Part shown: piece by piece, positions 38,616 to 49,282 of the stretch | Layout: the number at the start of each line of letters is the position of its first letter | Position numbering within the stretch: the stretch's first letter is position 1 | NCBI GenBank assembly: GCA_964471115.1 | Contig: CAYYFE010000010.1 | Location: 1-64,000, forward strand | Length of the DNA stretch: 64,000 nucleotides | Direction: 5' to 3' | Source of the DNA: SYFT01 sp964471115 | Lineage (GTDB): Bacteria > Acidobacteriota > Vicinamibacteria > Vicinamibacterales > SCN-69-37 | The notes under the pieces: model-generated | Databases searched by the model: none | What the model was told of the DNA's origin: nothing | What the model saw: only the letters and a program-made list of their open reading frames with translations | Position numbers and translations under genes: made by a program

Positions 38616-40127
38616 ATGACCGAGAAGTTGGGGGCGGCGGCGCAGGTGGCGCGGGGGTTGACCGAAGCGCTGACGTTTGACGATGTCCTGCTGGTGCCGC
38701 GGCACTCGCAGGTGTTGCCCTCGGCCGTGGATGTGTCCTCGCGGCTCACACGGCGCATCCGGCTGAACGTGCCCATCCTGTCGGCCGCGATGGACACGGT
38801 CACCGAAAGCCGCCTGGCCATCGCCATGGCGCAGCAGGGCGGCATCGGCGTGATTCACAAGAACCTGAGCCCGGAGGAACAGGCGCAGGAAGTCGATCGC
38901 GTCAAACGCTCCGAGAGCGGCATGATCGTGAACCCGATCACGCTCTCCCCCGAACACCGCATCTTTGAAGCCCTGGAGCTGATGAAGAAGTTCCGCATCA
39001 GCGGCGTGCCGATCACCGATGACGGCAGCAAGGAAGGCCGGCTGGTCGGCATCCTGACCAATCGCGACCTGCGCTTCGCCACGAGCACCGACCGCCCCAT
39101 CTCCGCGATCATGACCAAGGAGAACCTGGTCACCGTGCCCGTCGGCACCACGCTCGACGATGCGCGTGAGATGTTCCATCACCACAAGGTCGAAAAGCTG
39201 CTCGTGGTGGATGCCGACTACCGCCTCAAGGGCCTGATCACCGTCAAGGACATCCAGAAGCTGATCAAGTACCCGAACGCCTGCAAGGACGAACTGGGGC
39301 GGCTGCGCGTGGGCGCGGCGATTGGCGTGGGCAAGGACGCGATCGAACGGGCCGCGGCGCTGGTCGCGGCGCATGTGGACGTGTTGATCGTCGACACGGC
39401 GCACGGCCACTCGCAGGGCGTGCTCGACATGGTCGAGAAACTGCGCGGGCTGTACCCGGATGTGGACCTCGTGGCGGGCAACGTGGCGACGGCCTCGGCC
39501 ACCACGGCGCTCATCGATCGCGGCGTGGACGCCGTGAAGGTCGGCATCGGCGCCGGATCGATCTGCACGACCCGCGTGGTCGCCGGGATCGGCGTGCCGA
39601 TGATCACCGCGGTCGCCGCGTGTGCGCAGGCGGCCGCCGAGCGTGACGTGCCGATCATCGCCGATGGCGGCATCCGCTACTCGGGCGACCTCACCAAGGC
39701 CATGGCCGTGGGCGCCAGCGCGATCATGATTGGCAGCCTGTTCGCCGGCACCGACGAAAGCCCGGGTGAAGTCATCCTCTACCAGGGCCGCAGCTTCAAG
39801 GAATACCGCGGCATGGGATCGCTCGGTGCGATGCGCCGCGGCTCACGCGACCGGTACTTCCAGGACGAATTCGAGCTGGAGGGCAACACCGACAAGCTGG
39901 TGCCCGAAGGCATCGAAGGGCGCGTGGCCCACAAGGGTTCGGTGGCCGCGATGATCCATCAGCTCATCGGCGGCCTGCGCGCCGGCATGGGCTACACCGG
40001 CTGCAAGGACATTCCGACGCTGCAGCGCGAGGCCGAACTCATTCGTGTGACGACCGCCGGCGTGCGTGAGGGCCACGTGCACGACGTGATCATCACCAAG
40101 GAAGCGCCCAACTACCGCGTCGAGTGA
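38616..40127 (+). CDS. guaB: Inosine-5'-monophosphate dehydrogenase
   Basis: 503 residues; oxidises IMP to XMP, the committed step to GTP. The barrel begins TFDDVLLVPRHSQVLPS. Two CBS domains (about 100-215; FRISGVPITDDG, LLVVDADYRLKGLIT) are inserted as usual. The catalytic loop GIGAGSICTTR contains C317, and the flap sequence EYRGMGSLGAMRRGSRDRY is complete. I start at ATG 38616; an upstream TTG at 38592 would lie in the repeat. Its end overlaps tsaE by 16 bases on the opposite strand. Confidence 0.97.
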   Translation: MTEKLGAAAQVARGLTEALTFDDVLLVPRHSQVLPSAVDVSSRLTRRIRLNVPILSAAMDTVTESRLAIAMAQQGGIGVIHKNLSPEEQAQEVDRVKRSESGMIVNPITLSPEHRIFEALELMKKFRISGVPITDDGSKEGRLVGILTNRDLRFATSTDRPISAIMTKENLVTVPVGTTLDDAREMFHHHKVEKLLVVDADYRLKGLITVKDIQKLIKYPNACKDELGRLRVGAAIGVGKDAIERAAALVAAHVDVLIVDTAHGHSQGVLDMVEKLRGLYPDVDLVAGNVATASATTALIDRGVDAVKVGIGAGSICTTRVVAGIGVPMITAVAACAQAAAERDVPIIADGGIRYSGDLTKAMAVGASAIMIGSLFAGTDESPGEVILYQGRSFKEYRGMGSLGAMRRGSRDRYFQDEFELEGNTDKLVPEGIEGRVAHKGSVAAMIHQLIGGLRAGMGYTGCKDIPTLQREAELIRVTTAGVREGHVHDVIITKEAPNYRVE

Positions 40128-40546
40128 TCCGTCACGCGGGTGACGATCAACGTCCGGTCCTCTCCCCCGTCGTCACTGATCGCGATCTGCCAGGCCTGCG
40201 TGGGCGGTGACGCCCAGCGGTCCGGCCATTCCACCGCCAGCACGCCGTCCTCCCCCAGTTCCAGCAGATTCAGGTCGGCGGCTTCCACCGGGGTGAGCCG
40301 GTAGAGGTCGACGTGGATCAGCGGGACGCGGCCGGCGTACTGCTGCACCAGGGTGAACGTCGGGCTCGACACTTCGGACGGCGAGGCGCCCAGGCCTTCG
40401 GCCATGCCGCGCACGAACGCCGTCTTGCCCGCGCCCAGGGGGCCGGCAATCAGCACGACGTCGCCCGGCGACAGCCGCTCGGCGAACGCGCGGCCCGCCG
40501 CCACGGTCTCGGCCTCCGACGTGGACTGACGGACCGTACGCGACAT
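40112..40546 (-). CDS. tsaE: tRNA threonylcarbamoyladenosine biosynthesis ATPase TsaE
   Basis: 144 residues with the P-loop GPLGAGKTAFVRG, SPTFTLVQQY and the conserved LIHVDLYRL, followed by LAVEWPDR. TsaE works with TsaB and TsaD to make t6A37 on ANN-decoding tRNAs. The ATG at 40546 shares one base with the nnr stop, so the two are co-translated, an arrangement common in many bacteria. tsaB and tsaD are not in the window. Confidence 0.93.
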   Translation of the reverse strand: MSRTVRQSTSEAETVAAGRAFAERLSPGDVVLIAGPLGAGKTAFVRGMAEGLGASPSEVSSPTFTLVQQYAGRVPLIHVDLYRLTPVEAADLNLLELGEDGVLAVEWPDRWASPPTQAWQIAISDDGGEDRTLIVTRVTDHSTR

Positions 40547-42123
40547 CACTCCGACTCCTTCGGCCGCCGGCGCGTGGCAGTCAGTTCCAGGACTGCGTCA
40601 CCCAGCCGGTCCAGCACATCACCCGCCACCATCGCCACTTCCCCTTCGTCGGCCGCGGCCAGATCGCCGGCCAGCCCGTGCAGGAACACGGCCAGCTGGC
40701 AGGCGACGTTCAGGTCGAGCAGCTGCGCGCTCCAGGCGCCCAGCATGCCGGCCAACACATCACCCGTGCCGCCGGTGGCCATGCCGGGGTTGCCCGTCAT
40801 GTTCAGGCCCAGGCGTCCGTCGGGCGTGGCCACGACGGTGCGATGTCCCTTGAGCACCACGTAAAGGTGACGCGAGGTGGCCAGCTCGCGCGCCACCGCC
40901 AGGCGGTCACCCTGGACTTCATCGACGGTCACACCCAGCAGGCGCGCCATCTCGCCCGGATGCGGCGTGATGACCAGCGGCGCCTCCTCACGTCCCTCGA
41001 GCCGTTCGGTTTCGCTGGCAAACGCATACAGGGCGTCGGCATCCAGCACCGTGGGCACGCCGCGGCGTTCCACGACCGCCTGCACAAACGCCATCGTTGA
41101 CGGAGACCGCCCAAGGCCAGGGCCGATCACCACGACGTCGGCATCGAACCCGGCCACGGTGTCGGCCGCTTCAAAGGCAATCTGGCCCTCGGGCGTCTCA
41201 TCGAGCGGCAGTGTCATGTACTCCACGCCCAGGGCCGCGAGAATGGGCACGCAGGACCGTGGCGCCGCCAGCGTGACCAGGCCCGCGCCCGACCGCAGCG
41301 CGGCCATCGCCGCCAGGTACGCCGCGCCGGTCTTCCCCATCGACCCGGCCACCACGAGCACCCGGCCGTAGTCGCCCTTCTGACTGTCGGCCGCTCTGGG
41401 CGCGACATGCCGCCGCAGACCATCGCGTGTGAGCAGCTCGACCCAGGGCCCGTCGAGGGCCTGGATGATGCCCTGTGGAATACCGATGTCGGCGACCACG
41501 AGGCTGCCGGCGTGGTGTTCGGCCGGCGGCAACACGTGGGCCAGCTTCGGCGCCGCAAACGTCACGGTCAGCGTGGCCTCAATCGCCGGACCCGGCAACG
41601 CCGGCGAACTGGCATCGATCCCCGTCGGCACGTCGATCGAGACCACCGGCGTCTCCGACGCGTTCAGGTCTTCGACGATGGATTGCACCAGGCCAGACAC
41701 GGGGCCCTTCAGTCCCGTCCCGAAAATGGCGTCGACGATGAGGTCGGCGCGCAGGACGGCAGGCGCGTGCAGTTCCCAGGCGGCGGCGTCGCTGATTTCG
41801 ACCAGGTCCGCCTCGAGCGACTGCAACACCTGCAGGTTCGTGCGCGCATCGCCGACGACGTCGGCCGCGCGGCCGATCAGGTACACGCGCACATCCGCGC
41901 CGCGTTCCAAGAGCGTGCGCGCCACGACCATGCCGTCGCCGCCGTTCTGGCCCTTGCCGCACAACACGGCGTACGTCAGCCCGTCCGCATCGTCAAATGT
42001 GCCGTCGATGCCGGTCACCACCTGGCGGCCGGCGTTTTCCATCAGGACGATGGACGGAAGGCCGGCGTCGTCAATCGCGCGCCGGTCGGCCTCGCGCATC
42101 TGGGCTGCGGTCAGCACTCGCAT
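40546..42123 (-). CDS. nnr: Bifunctional NAD(P)H-hydrate epimerase/dehydratase
   Basis: 525 residues that repair damaged NAD(P)HX. The N-terminal YjeF_N epimerase domain starts MRVLTAAQMREADRRAI and includes LCGKGQNGGDGMVVARTL. The C-terminal carbohydrate-kinase-like dehydratase domain includes GDYGRVLVVAGSMGKTGAA, LVITPHPGEMARLLG and NPGMATGGTGDVLAGMLGA. I start at ATG 42123 because an upstream start would only mirror the non-coding gap. It is divergent from the aminotransferase gene by 49 bases. Confidence 0.94.
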   Translation of the reverse strand: MRVLTAAQMREADRRAIDDAGLPSIVLMENAGRQVVTGIDGTFDDADGLTYAVLCGKGQNGGDGMVVARTLLERGADVRVYLIGRAADVVGDARTNLQVLQSLEADLVEISDAAAWELHAPAVLRADLIVDAIFGTGLKGPVSGLVQSIVEDLNASETPVVSIDVPTGIDASSPALPGPAIEATLTVTFAAPKLAHVLPPAEHHAGSLVVADIGIPQGIIQALDGPWVELLTRDGLRRHVAPRAADSQKGDYGRVLVVAGSMGKTGAAYLAAMAALRSGAGLVTLAAPRSCVPILAALGVEYMTLPLDETPEGQIAFEAADTVAGFDADVVVIGPGLGRSPSTMAFVQAVVERRGVPTVLDADALYAFASETERLEGREEAPLVITPHPGEMARLLGVTVDEVQGDRLAVARELATSRHLYVVLKGHRTVVATPDGRLGLNMTGNPGMATGGTGDVLAGMLGAWSAQLLDLNVACQLAVFLHGLAGDLAAADEGEVAMVAGDVLDRLGDAVLELTATRRRPKESE

Positions 42124-42172
42124 GTCGTCGATACCAGCGTACTGCGTGTGGTACAGTCCCGGCAACTTCGTT

Positions 42173-43057
42173 ATGGCGATACCCGGCGTGGTCTACGTCA
42201 ATGGCCTCATCCGCCCCGCGGCCGACGCGGTGGTGCCTGTGTTCGATCACGGTTTCCTCTATGGCGAGGGCGTCTACGAGACGCTGCGCACCTACCGGCG
42301 CCGGCCGTTTCTGTTCGGGCCGCACATGGAGCGCCTGCGGCGGTCGGCCGCGCTCATGGCCCTGCCGGTGCCCTTCAGTGATGCCGACATGGCCGGGTGG
42401 GTGGCGCAGACCATGGACGCGCACGACACCCTGGCGGCGCCGTTGACCGAGGCCTACATCCGGATTCTGTTCACCCGCGGCGTGGGGCCACTCACCTACA
42501 ACCCGGCGGCCTGCCCGGTCCCGACAGTCGTCATCATCGTCAAGGAATTCCCCGCGCCGTCGGAACGGACGTTCACCGACGGTATCGCCGTGGCGCTGGT
42601 CGATGTGCGGCGCAACCACCCCGACGCGCTCAACCCGGCGATCAAGTCGAACAACCTGCTCAACAACGCGCTGGCCATGCAGCAGGCGCTGCGCACGGGC
42701 GCCGACGAGGCGTTGATGCTCAATCACGACGGGCACGTCGTGGAGTGCTCGCAGTCGAACTTCTTCATCGTGCGCGGCGGCCGGCTGCAGACGCCGCCGC
42801 TCGCCGACGGCCTGCTGCCCGGCATCACGCGCGCGTTCGTCATCGACCTGGCGCGCGACGCCGGCCTCGGCGTGGACGAGGCATCCTTCGCGGCGGACGA
42901 TGTTCTCAGCGCGGATGAGGCGTTCATCACCGGCACCACCCGGGAGGTGACGCCCGTGGTCAGGGTCGACGGGCGACCAGTCGGCGCCGGCACGCCAGGG
43001 GCGGTGACGTCAGGACTGCTGACGGCCTTCAGATCCAAGAGCCTGTCCGCACAGTAG
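42173..43057 (+). CDS. Class IV PLP-dependent aminotransferase (IlvE/D-alanine transaminase type)
   Basis: 294 residues. FDHGFLYGEGVYETLRTY near 25-42, PLP lysine K158 in NPAIKSNNLLNN, and ECSQSNFFIVRGG are class IV signatures. The IKSNNLL form resembles D-amino acid transaminase more than branched-chain transaminase, but substrate cannot be settled from sequence. A D-Ala or D-Glu product would link it to the wall. The stop codon TAG lies inside the left arm of the inverted repeat at 43046. Confidence 0.85.
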   Translation: MAIPGVVYVNGLIRPAADAVVPVFDHGFLYGEGVYETLRTYRRRPFLFGPHMERLRRSAALMALPVPFSDADMAGWVAQTMDAHDTLAAPLTEAYIRILFTRGVGPLTYNPAACPVPTVVIIVKEFPAPSERTFTDGIAVALVDVRRNHPDALNPAIKSNNLLNNALAMQQALRTGADEALMLNHDGHVVECSQSNFFIVRGGRLQTPPLADGLLPGITRAFVIDLARDAGLGVDEASFAADDVLSADEAFITGTTREVTPVVRVDGRPVGAGTPGAVTSGLLTAFRSKSLSAQ

Positions 43058-43077
43058 GCATGTAGGCATGTAGGTTC
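43046..43077 (+). repeat. Left arm of a perfect 32-bp inverted repeat
   Basis: Begins TCCGCACAGTAGGCATGTAG and is the exact reverse complement of 43580-43611. It contains two and a half copies of the 8-bp unit GTAGGCAT, and it supplies the last codons and stop of the aminotransferase gene. A 7-bp stem (43084-43090 with 43102-43108) follows just inside it, before the enclosed gene. Confidence 0.95.
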
Positions 43078-43122
43078 AGGTTTCAAGGCTCGGGTGGCGC
43101 AAGCCTTGCATCCCTGAGCGGC

Positions 43123-43536
43123 ATGCTGATCAGAGATCCGTTGGCCGGGAAGGTGATTGGCTGCGCGATCGAGGTACACCGTGCAGTTGGACCGGGATTG
43201 CTCGAATCGGCCTACCGCGCTTGCATGGCGGAGGAACTGCGCTGGGCCGGTGTACCGTTCGAAACGGAGGTACCGATTCCGCTTGAGTACCGCAGTGTGC
43301 GGATTCCGAATGCGTATCGACTTGATCTACTCGTGAGCCGAGAGCTGGTCGTCGAGATGAAGAGTGTGGACCGCCTGATGCCAATCCACACAGCCCAGGT
43401 GATCACCTACCTGCAGCTGACGGGCCACCGCCTTGGCTTGTTGATCAACTTCGCGGTGCCGGTGTTACGCGAAGGCATCCGCGCCGTCTTCCCGCGACCT
43501 CGGCCCCCGGGGCCGGAGCGACCCACGAGCTGCTGA
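43123..43536 (+). CDS. GxxExxY-family protein with PD-(D/E)xK-like core
   Basis: 137 residues. The family motif GLLESAY is at 25-31, preceded by GCAIEVHRAVGPG. A nuclease-like triad follows: D68 in YRLDLLVS and E78-x-K80 in VVEMKSV, then QVITYLQLTG. The last 15 residues are a Pro/Arg tail. Its codons are visibly less GC-rich at third positions than those of flanking genes, suggesting transfer. It is the only gene between the two inverted-repeat arms. The biochemical function of the family is not known to me; the fold suggests nucleic-acid cleavage or binding. Confidence 0.88.
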   Translation: MLIRDPLAGKVIGCAIEVHRAVGPGLLESAYRACMAEELRWAGVPFETEVPIPLEYRSVRIPNAYRLDLLVSRELVVEMKSVDRLMPIHTAQVITYLQLTGHRLGLLINFAVPVLREGIRAVFPRPRPPGPERPTSC

Positions 43537-43579
43537 CTGGGGTCGTTTCTTCCCCGAGTCCGTACGCCCCAAGGTTTCC

Positions 43580-43611
43580 GAACCTACATGCCTACATGCC
43601 TACTGTGCGGA
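43580..43611 (-). repeat. Right arm of the perfect 32-bp inverted repeat
   Basis: Exact reverse complement of 43046-43077, ending two bases short of the gcvP stop codon. I see no obvious target-site duplication outside the two arms. Confidence 0.95.
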
Positions 43612-43613
43612 TC

Positions 43614-46445
<2,832 letters not shown>

Positions 46446-46472
46446 CGGACGAACCTCGGGCAAAAACGGGCG

Positions 46473-46844
46473 TTACTTGGTCAGGGCTTCGTACTGGGCG
46501 GCGTCGAGCAGCGACGCGAGTTCGCCGGCGTCGGCCGGCTTGACCTTGATCATCCAGGCCTCGTGCGCCTGCTGGTTGACGGCCTCGGGGTGCGCGGCCA
46601 GATCGCCGTTGACGGCGATCACTTCGCCGGCCACCGGCGAGAACAGCTCCGACACGGCCTTCACCGATTCAATCGTGCCGAACACCTCGCCCTGCGCCAG
46701 GACGCGGCCCACCTCGGGCAGTTCCACGAACACCACGTCCCCCAGCTGCTTCTGCGCGAAGTCCGTGATGCCCACGGCCGCTTCCGCGCCGGTGACGCGC
46801 ACCCATTCGTGGTCCTTGGTGTACTTGAGGTCGGTCGGATACAT
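46473..46844 (-). CDS. gcvH: Glycine cleavage system H protein
   Basis: 123 residues, typical length. DHEWVRVTGAEAAVGITDFA begins the barrel, and the lipoyl-accepting lysine is K62 in GTIESVKAVSELFSP. It shuttles the aminomethyl group between GcvP and GcvT. It starts 8 bases after the gcvT stop. Confidence 0.97.
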   Translation of the reverse strand: MYPTDLKYTKDHEWVRVTGAEAAVGITDFAQKQLGDVVFVELPEVGRVLAQGEVFGTIESVKAVSELFSPVAGEVIAVNGDLAAHPEAVNQQAHEAWMIKVKPADAGELASLLDAAQYEALTK

Positions 46845-46852
46845 GCTGGCTC

Positions 46853-47977
46853 CTACTTCTTCTCTCGCTTGTAGAACGGTTCAGGGACGACCACGGCGGC
46901 GACGCGCCGGCCGCGAATTTCGATCTGGAGGGGCGTGCCCGGCGCGCTGAGGCTCACCGGGACCATGGCCAGGCCGATGGCCTTCTTGAGGTACGGCGTC
47001 TGCGTCCCGCTGGTGACGACGCCGACAGGGGCGTCGCCCTGCACGACCGGATACCCGTGGCGCGCGATGGCGCGGTCGACCATCTCGAAGCCCACCAGGC
47101 GCCGGTCCAGCGCGCCGGCTTTCTGCGCGCGCAGGCGCTCGTGGCCCAGGAACGCGTCCTTCTTCCAGCCCACGATCCAGCTCAGCCCGGCTTCGACCAC
47201 CGTGGTCTGCTCGTCCATGTCCGAGCCGCACAGGCGCATCGAGGCTTCCAGGCGCAGCGTGTCGCGGGCGCCCAGTCCACAGGGTTTCAGGCCATCGGCC
47301 TCACCGGCGGCCAGCAGTGCGTTCCACACCGCTTCGGCCTGCGCCGGCGGCACGAACACTTCGAAGCCGTCCTCACCCGTGTACCCGGTGCGCGACACCA
47401 TCACGCGCACGCCGGCCACTTCCCCGTGCGCAAACCAGTAGTACTTGATGTCGGCCAGGTCGATGTCGGTGATCCGGCTCAGGATCGTCTGGGCCAGCGG
47501 CCCCTGCAGGGCGATCAGCGCGTACCGCGAGCTCGAGTTCACCACGCTGACGTCGCCGCCGCGTTCGGCGGCCCGCGCGCGGATCCACTCGTAATCCTTC
47601 ATGATGTTGCCCGCATTAACGACCAGCAGGTAGTGCTGCGCGGCCATGCGGTACACCAGGATGTCGTCGACGAACGTCCCCTCGGGAGTCGTCAGGGCCG
47701 AGTACTGAATCTGGCCCACGGCCAGGCGCGAGGCGTCGTTCGACGAGATCCACTGCACCGCCGCCAGGGCGTCGGCGCCGGCCAGTTCGATCTGGCCCAT
47801 GTGGCTGACGTCGAACAGACCGGCCTTCGTGCGGACGGCCATGTGCTCGTCGATGATGCCCGAGTACTCGACGGGCATGTCCCACCCGCCAAATTCCACC
47901 ATGCGCGCCCCGTGGGCGCGGTGCCTGGCGTTGAGCGGGGTCTTCTTGAGTGCAGCAGGGGGCGGCGTGGGCGTCAT
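46853..47977 (-). CDS. gcvT: Aminomethyltransferase (glycine cleavage T protein)
   Basis: 374 residues with the folate-binding GcvT fold: GARMVEFGGWDMPVEYSG, the catalytic Asp region FDVSHMGQIELAG, RTGYTGEDGFEVFVP, and ARDTLRLEASMRLCGSDMD. It produces 5,10-methylene-THF and ammonia. It is first in the operon. I looked for a glycine riboswitch in the about 90-bp leader and did not see one. Confidence 0.97.
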   Translation of the reverse strand: MTPTPPPAALKKTPLNARHRAHGARMVEFGGWDMPVEYSGIIDEHMAVRTKAGLFDVSHMGQIELAGADALAAVQWISSNDASRLAVGQIQYSALTTPEGTFVDDILVYRMAAQHYLLVVNAGNIMKDYEWIRARAAERGGDVSVVNSSSRYALIALQGPLAQTILSRITDIDLADIKYYWFAHGEVAGVRVMVSRTGYTGEDGFEVFVPPAQAEAVWNALLAAGEADGLKPCGLGARDTLRLEASMRLCGSDMDEQTTVVEAGLSWIVGWKKDAFLGHERLRAQKAGALDRRLVGFEMVDRAIARHGYPVVQGDAPVGVVTSGTQTPYLKKAIGLAMVPVSLSAPGTPLQIEIRGRRVAAVVVPEPFYKREKK

Positions 47978-48064
47978 GAAGCGTCTATCAACGTACTATC
48001 GCGCTTCACTGCGGTCAACCACGACGGCCGCGCGCCGCCCCCCGCTCGTTTTCCGTCTCCGGGC

Positions 48065-48247
48065 TCACTCCCGGCGTCGAGGCCAGACGATGCGCAGCAG
48101 GACGAAGAGGAAGCCGACCAGCACGGCCAGGGTGGCCGGGCCGAACTCCCTGGTGGCCGGCACGGCAAACAAGACGGCAGGGGCGACCAGGCCGGCCACA
48201 AACACGGCCAGAATCACCTGCAGGACGATGATCAGGAATGGGCCCAT
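48065..48247 (-). CDS. Small two-helix membrane protein
   Basis: 60 residues from ATG 48247, nine bases after AAGGGAG. Two hydrophobic stretches (FLIIVLQVILAVFVAGLVAPA and ATLAVLVGFLFVLLRIVW) flank the short loop PATREFG, and the protein ends in PRRRE. The family is not recognised. It follows the 259-residue secreted protein gene after 38 bases and may end the accessory operon, or be an independent gene in front of gcvT. Confidence 0.6.
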   Translation of the reverse strand: MGPFLIIVLQVILAVFVAGLVAPAVLFAVPATREFGPATLAVLVGFLFVLLRIVWPRRRE

Positions 48248-48285
48248 CTTCGTGTGCTCCCTTCTGCGCCAGTGGCGTGTGCGGT

Positions 48286-49065
48286 TCAGCCCTTGAACGG
48301 GAACCCGCCGCTGCAGCTGATGAACCACCACAGCGCCGCTTCCGCCCGAAGTGTATAAATCAGCGAGCAGCCTGACCAGCCGAGTGCGTCGTACCACCGG
48401 AGGTCGTCCGTGCAGTCGGCAAAGTCATCGGCAATCCGGATGGCTTCCTTCGAGTAGATGTCCCAGCACTCCCCCGGCCCCTTGTCGCCCGAGCCGCTCT
48501 GCAGGGCCGTCCGCATCACGCGTGCCGACGCCGGCGCCGGGCCCGGCCGCGCGGCCAGCCGTTGCCGTTCGGACTGGACCCACTCGCGGTGTTGCACCAG
48601 CGCGGTCGACGGTCCATGGCCCAGTTCGAGCACTGCGCGTGTCAGCAGAAGCATATGCTGCCCCACGTCCTTCGGGCGGTGGCCCAGTTGACGAAGCAGC
48701 TCGCGGGCCTCCGTTGCCGCTTCGGACCGCTGCACGACGGCCATGAACTGCGCCATCTGGTCCGCGCTGCCCGTCGTGACGGTGGCGGTGCCGGACGATG
48801 AGGCGGCGATCAGCCGGCCCTGTTCCAGCGTGAGGCGGAACTGGTCCCGGGCGGTGGTCATCAGTGTCTCGGAACCCGCCGGCGAGACTTCCTTGCGGAC
48901 GTGAACCCTGGCGTTACGCACCTCGAACACCGCGCGGCCCGGCGCCTGCCGGCTCACGGTGATCTGCGGTTCGCCGCTGGCCGGCTGGGCGCTCACCGGC
49001 GTGGAGACCAGGACCAGCGTCAGCGCCGACGCAGCCGTGACTACGAACGTGTGTGTTGTCTTCAT
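48286..49065 (-). CDS. Secreted protein with C-terminal twin C-x17-C domain
   Basis: 259 residues. AAGGAGG five bases before the ATG is strong. A signal peptide (MKTTHTFVVTAASALTLVLV to PVSA) should export it. The middle (about 30-180) is predicted-looking mixed beta and helix with no family I know. The C-terminal 64 residues hold the last four cysteines, C200, C218, C233 and C251, spaced exactly C-x17-C-x14-C-x17-C. The helices between them are WDIYSKEAIRIADDFAD and SLIYTLRAEAALWWFIS. Eighteen residues equal five helical turns, so each pair lies on one helix face, as in disulfide-stapled hairpins. The upstream 66-residue gene has the same pattern. Confidence 0.72.
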   Translation of the reverse strand: MKTTHTFVVTAASALTLVLVSTPVSAQPASGEPQITVSRQAPGRAVFEVRNARVHVRKEVSPAGSETLMTTARDQFRLTLEQGRLIAASSSGTATVTTGSADQMAQFMAVVQRSEAATEARELLRQLGHRPKDVGQHMLLLTRAVLELGHGPSTALVQHREWVQSERQRLAARPGPAPASARVMRTALQSGSGDKGPGECWDIYSKEAIRIADDFADCTDDLRWYDALGWSGCSLIYTLRAEAALWWFISCSGGFPFKG

Positions 49066-49081
49066 GAAGTCCTCCTTGTCC

Positions 49082-49282
49082 TCAACCCATGAGTGCTTTC
49101 AGGCAGGCGTCGTACACCTCGAAGGCTTGCGCGAGGTAGAACTCGTAGGCCGCCGTGCAATCCTCCTCGGTGACGAAGGGATTGAGACTGCACAGCACGA
49201 GCCACGCCTGCCATTCGATGACCGAGTTCAGCATCGACGTGAGACAGTTGAGACCGGGAAACCAGTAGAAGCCGATTCCCAT
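49082..49282 (-). CDS. 66-residue peptide with symmetrical twin C-x17-C motif
   Basis: GGAGG lies six bases before the ATG, and the start is inside the 3' end of the regulator gene (55-base overlap in a different frame). The only cysteines are C13, C31, C42 and C60, spaced C-x17-C-x10-C-x17-C. The segments LTSMLNSVIEWQAWLVL and TAAYEFYLAQAFEVYDA are likely amphipathic helices joined by a loop. Pairing C13-C60 and C31-C42 would staple a helical hairpin, as in eukaryotic twin C-x9-C proteins. No signal peptide is seen. No known family is recognised. It lies 16 bases upstream of the secreted protein gene. Confidence 0.68.
   Translation of the reverse strand: MGIGFYWFPGLNCLTSMLNSVIEWQAWLVLCSLNPFVTEEDCTAAYEFYLAQAFEVYDACLKALMG

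Noticed and set aside
43046..43611. Reading the inverted repeats as ordinary intrinsic terminators
   Set aside because: No T-run follows either arm, and the arms are separated by a 500-bp gene in this copy, too far apart to form a terminator hairpin.
47978..48064. Glycine riboswitch upstream of gcvT
   Set aside because: The leader lacks the conserved aptamer segments and is too short for the usual tandem form.
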